The notes under the pieces: generated by a model
Databases searched by the model: none
What the model was told of the DNA's origin: nothing
Seen by the model: only the letters and a program-made list of their open reading frames with translations
Program-made: the position numbers and the translations under genes
Source: Amorphochlora amoebiformis
Lineage: Eukaryota; Cercozoa; Chlorarachniophyceae
Assembly (NCBI GenBank): GCA_054601695.1
Contig: BAAHQB010000002.1
Location: forward strand, 1,116,001-1,180,000
Length of the DNA stretch: 64,000 bases
Direction: 5' to 3'
Shown: piece after piece, positions 40,567 to 64,000 of the stretch
Numbering within the stretch: the stretch's first letter is position 1
Layout: each line of letters starts with the position of its first letter

Positions 40567-40731
40567 ATATATATTTATTTGTATGTGCATATGCATATGC
40601 GTGCATACATTATATATTTCGATAACTACACATGTAGAATATATACATATGGGCATATATACTGTATACATACATACATATATATATATATATATGTATA
40701 TATATACTTATATATATATGTATATATATAC

Positions 40732-40770
<39 letters not shown>

Positions 40771-40835
40771 CATTTTGCGGATGTAATATATCTGCAAAAT
40801 ACACACTTAATATTATAAACCATTTCACGCATGTA
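39510..40835. other. Convergent intergenic region, CTAG-rich, then TA tracts
   Basis: This gap lies between the PFP and ARP10 stop codons. 39590-40210 is unusually rich in CTAG and GATC palindromes. An open plus-strand stretch at 40116-40294 is listed separately. (TA)n occupies 40325-40775. Confidence 0.6.
40116..40294 (+). CDS. Possible terminal exon of an unknown gene
   Basis: After a candidate acceptor at 40115 a frame stays open for 58 codons to TGA at 40292-40294. It encodes segments such as YSLFRQYSYSIKPLSSY and GSSQAETLLVIRGGRINDL. There is no ATG and no partner exon was found. It follows the PFP stop on the same strand. It could equally be a chance open frame in sequence of ordinary composition. 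Confidence 0.25.
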
Positions 40836-53983
<13,148 letters not shown>

Positions 53984-54149
53984 CTACAGAAATGTGGTGG
54001 TGTAAGGGAGCTTCCATGTATATAATGGCACGCTTCGATGTATGCGTTCATATGTCCTTTCAGCATCGTTGTATGTGAGTTTGTATTTATGAGTATCATC
54101 TTGTATGCATGTGAGTGTCGATATGCGTGTATGTGAGTGGATATGCCCA

Positions 54150-54237
<88 letters not shown>

Positions 54238-54541
54238 AACACATTGTACACATAAATCCAGATCTTATCCTTTTCAAAAATCAATTCCGCCGCAAAATGA
54301 AAACCCCAAACGCACTCCCCCTTTTTTTTGGGCGGAAGGGATAGTATTTCCGTCCACTATTCTTACATCTTCTACCTCCGAAATCCACCTCTTTGGCCCA
54401 CTCCTCCTGCGAACAGCTGGGCAGCGCTTCTCCGATCGGATGAGTCCTGGGTCCCGCTAAAAATAAGGGATTTCTCGTGACGTTGCGGAATGTCACGTTC
54501 TTGTCACGCTACGTGACAATCCAATCGCGAAGCCATCGCTC
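53984..54541. promoter_or_regulatory. Shared upstream region of ARP10 and the 54542 gene (558 bp)
   Basis: The half nearest the plus-strand gene has four CGTGA/TCACG elements at 54476-54516 (two in each orientation, one extended to TGACGT), followed by CCAAT at 54521-54525. A (TA)n tract at 54157-54235 divides the region, the only shared spacer with one. 54240-54480 is ordinary sequence with no usable exon. CREB/ATF-type binding is inferred from the motif alone. Confidence 0.5.
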
Positions 54542-61823
<7,282 letters not shown>

Positions 61824-62520
61824 CGTTAGGGTAAGAGACGAACAAGAAAAAACACAACAAAGCAACAACATAAAACAACTAAAAGAAGAAAAATTAGAAT
61901 ACAAACCTAACCTAACAGCCAAATTTCAAGTCCCTTTTTCTAGACTTGGTATTTTTTTACATTCCGTCTTTATTCCCTACTCACCTCCCTCTTTATTTCG
62001 AATTCATTCCCTCCTTCGAACTTTACTTGGGTCAATCCTTTCGTGATCTCTGCATCACACTTCTTACCCGTTTACCCCCCTTGAATATCCTACCCTTCCC
62101 TACCCTCTTCCCGCAACAAAAATAATCAAACTCTCCCCAAACCAAATATCATCAAACTCAACCCAAAAAAAAATAATAATGTTGGTTTTTGGGTTCGATT
62201 GAAATGCTTCCTGTCTTCGAATCGTCGTACGGTCAGTGTTACCCACGAAGCTATTTGGAAGTATTTACGGGGATTGACTAGGGGGGAAAAGGCAAAGAGA
62301 GGAGGGGTTGATATTATTGTTGTTAGTTGTTCACTGCGGTATGTAACTTAAGTGTTTCTTCAAATGTTTTAACATTAAAATTTTCATTGGTTGGTTAAAC
62401 ATCCGTGCGTTGGAAAATTGATTGAATGTGACCGTCTTATGCATATTGTTAAATCGTGTGGTAGTATGTTTGTGTACTGTGCATATAATAATGTGACAAT
62501 ATATATAATACACATTTGTA

Positions 62521-62581
<61 letters not shown>

Positions 62582-62716
62582 GTATATATATATATGTATA
62601 TACATATATATATGTATATGTATGTTACATGTATATTAATATTATCATTAAATTATGTTGAACAACATATATATATATATACATACATATATATATATAT
62701 ATATAAACGTATGCAA

Positions 62717-62766
<50 letters not shown>

Positions 62767-62893
62767 GTACAATTCTCTTCAGTTTGTGAGTGTGCATGCG
62801 TGCATGTATGTACACTCGAGAGTATGTACACTCGCGTGTGTTTGTTTTTATATATTTATATATATGTATATAACATATATATATATATGTACT

Positions 62894-62931
<38 letters not shown>

Positions 62932-62937
62932 CATATA

Positions 62938-62980
<43 letters not shown>

Positions 62981-63295
62981 TAGAATATACTCTTACCAGG
63001 TTTATAATATAAATATTTTTATATATTTCTCTTATATATATATATATACATATATTTATATACATATATATAATTTGTATAATACTATATATTATGTCTC
63101 TGTAATACTTCTTTACATATATGTATGTATATATATACATATATATGTATGTTTATGTATATGTAAGTATATACAATCCATTCATAAATACAATTAATAC
63201 ATTGTAATATAAATATGTAAATGTTTTCAACAATCCATTTATAAATACAATTAATACATTGTAATATAAATATGTAAATGTTTTCAACAAAGATC

Positions 63296-63334
<39 letters not shown>

Positions 63335-63371
63335 GTATACATACATGTATAATGTATTATTATTATAGTAA

Positions 63372-63415
<44 letters not shown>

Positions 63416-63755
63416 TATATTTATATATTTATATATATATATATATATATACATATGTGAATATCTATGTTATTCTTAAATATAATGTGCAGACATCAAT
63501 TACATTGTACAATATATTAATATAATTGTTTATTTAATTACATATACATATTGCACAATAAAATTGTTGAATAATAGTATGCGTATAAATGTGAATATAT
63601 ATATATATATACTTATATTTGTCAGTCAGTCACATATACTGTCACTTGCCACGGCCCAGACCCGTCTCCCGTACACCCCTTATCTCAGGTTTCGGAGCTA
63701 TTTCGGACTCAAACTAATTATGTTGCTTGATCGATGGTACTACATTGTACCACGC
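61824..63755. other. Right flank: mixed AT-rich sequence and microsatellites
   Basis: 61824-62510 is non-repetitive and moderately AT-rich, with no convincing exon on either strand. (TA)n tracts cover 62510-62760, 62870-62980, 63300-63330 and 63375-63450. A short ordinary stretch at 63620-63750 follows. By the alternating pattern a minus-strand gene would be expected next, but I see no exon of it here. Confidence 0.5.
63174..63287 (+). repeat. 57-bp perfect-period tandem duplication
   Basis: Two adjacent 57-bp copies (63174-63230 and 63231-63287) differ at one base. They are AT-rich but not a simple microsatellite. Confidence 0.95.
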
Positions 63756-63759
63756 ACAA

Positions 63760-63806
63760 GTGCCGATGGTTCAGTGGTAGAACAGCTTGCCTACCCTGTT
63801 GGCGCA
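63760..63806 (+). pseudogene. Truncated tRNA-Gly-like sequence (47 nt)
   Basis: Positions 63760-63790 match the 5' half of a eukaryotic tRNA-Gly: acceptor GTGCCGA, TG, D-arm GTTCAGTGGTAGAAC with a perfect 4-bp stem, then an anticodon-arm start GCTTGCCTACC. The 3' half of the anticodon arm, the variable loop and the whole T-arm are missing. TTGGCGC plus a discriminator A follows at 63799-63806 and pairs with the 5' acceptor strand over 7 bp, with two wobbles. It is probably an internal-deletion pseudogene or part of a tRNA-derived element. Confidence 0.6.
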
Positions 63807-63837
63807 TATTAATATTTTTCATTTTCGCGAATACACC

Positions 63838-63925
63838 GGGCTCTGTGTAATGATCATAAACAATTGTTCACGTTCTGTGTAATGTTCATAACATTCAACA
63901 ATTGTTCGAGTTCTGTGTCATCGCA
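63838..63925 (+). repeat. About 40-bp tandem repeat, roughly two and a half copies
   Basis: CTGTGTAATGATCATAA and CTGTGTAATGTTCATAA, each followed by CAATTGTTC, occur in tandem. A third partial unit starts TTCTGTGTCATCG. Confidence 0.8.
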
Positions 63926-64000
63926 TGTTTCTCAACGGGTGTGATTAACCGGAATTATTATGCACGCGATGGCTTGCTGAATGCTGACACTTGCACATGG

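Overview
This window is nuclear DNA from an intron-rich eukaryote, probably a protist or unicellular relative of animals; I cannot name the taxon. The evidence is GT-AG introns throughout, a dynactin subunit (ARP10), a USP9X-type deubiquitinase, CW and ARID chromatin domains, and TTAGGG/CCCTAA telomere-type repeats. One protein carries a mitochondrial-type presequence. There are no operons, ribosome binding sites, CRISPR arrays or prokaryotic features. Most of the bases are (TA)n and related microsatellites inside introns. The long Tyr/Ile 'YIYIYI' frames they create are not genes. The real exons are mostly 14-175 nt islands of normal composition, and I joined them by hand using splice sites and reading phase.

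Layout. Eight protein-coding genes can be built, strictly alternating in strand and arranged as four head-to-head pairs. Pair 1: the N-terminal part of a USP9X-like deubiquitinase (minus, 5083 down to 709, running off the left edge) with a PRA1 family membrane protein (plus, 5369-6066). Pair 2: a FAM210/DUF1279 mitochondrial membrane protein (minus, 8145-7336) with an unidentified 27-exon gene of about 553 residues (plus, 8380-31392). Pair 3: a CW zinc finger plus ARID chromatin protein (minus, 35363-32100) with a 17-exon pyrophosphate-dependent phosphofructokinase (plus, 35552-39509). Pair 4: a 17-exon ARP10 dynactin subunit (minus, 53983-40836) with a second unidentified gene of about 434 residues (plus, 54542-61823). 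Start codons within a pair are separated by 285, 234, 188 and 558 bp. The products share no obvious pathway, so the pairing more likely reflects shared promoters than shared function.

Between convergent gene ends lie short mixed-sequence gaps (6067-7335, 31393-32099, 39510-40835). The right flank (61824-64000) holds microsatellites, small tandem duplications and a 47-nt truncated tRNA-Gly-like sequence.

The least ordinary features are decayed extra copies of exon-intron junctions inside the adjoining introns (donor copies after the exons at 17021 and 21931; acceptor copies before the exons at 27841 and 41941), telomere-type arrays inside introns including an inverted fusion-like pair, and microsatellites that begin at or close to 5' splice sites. 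All gene models were made by eye from splice phase and family resemblance, without alignment or transcript data.
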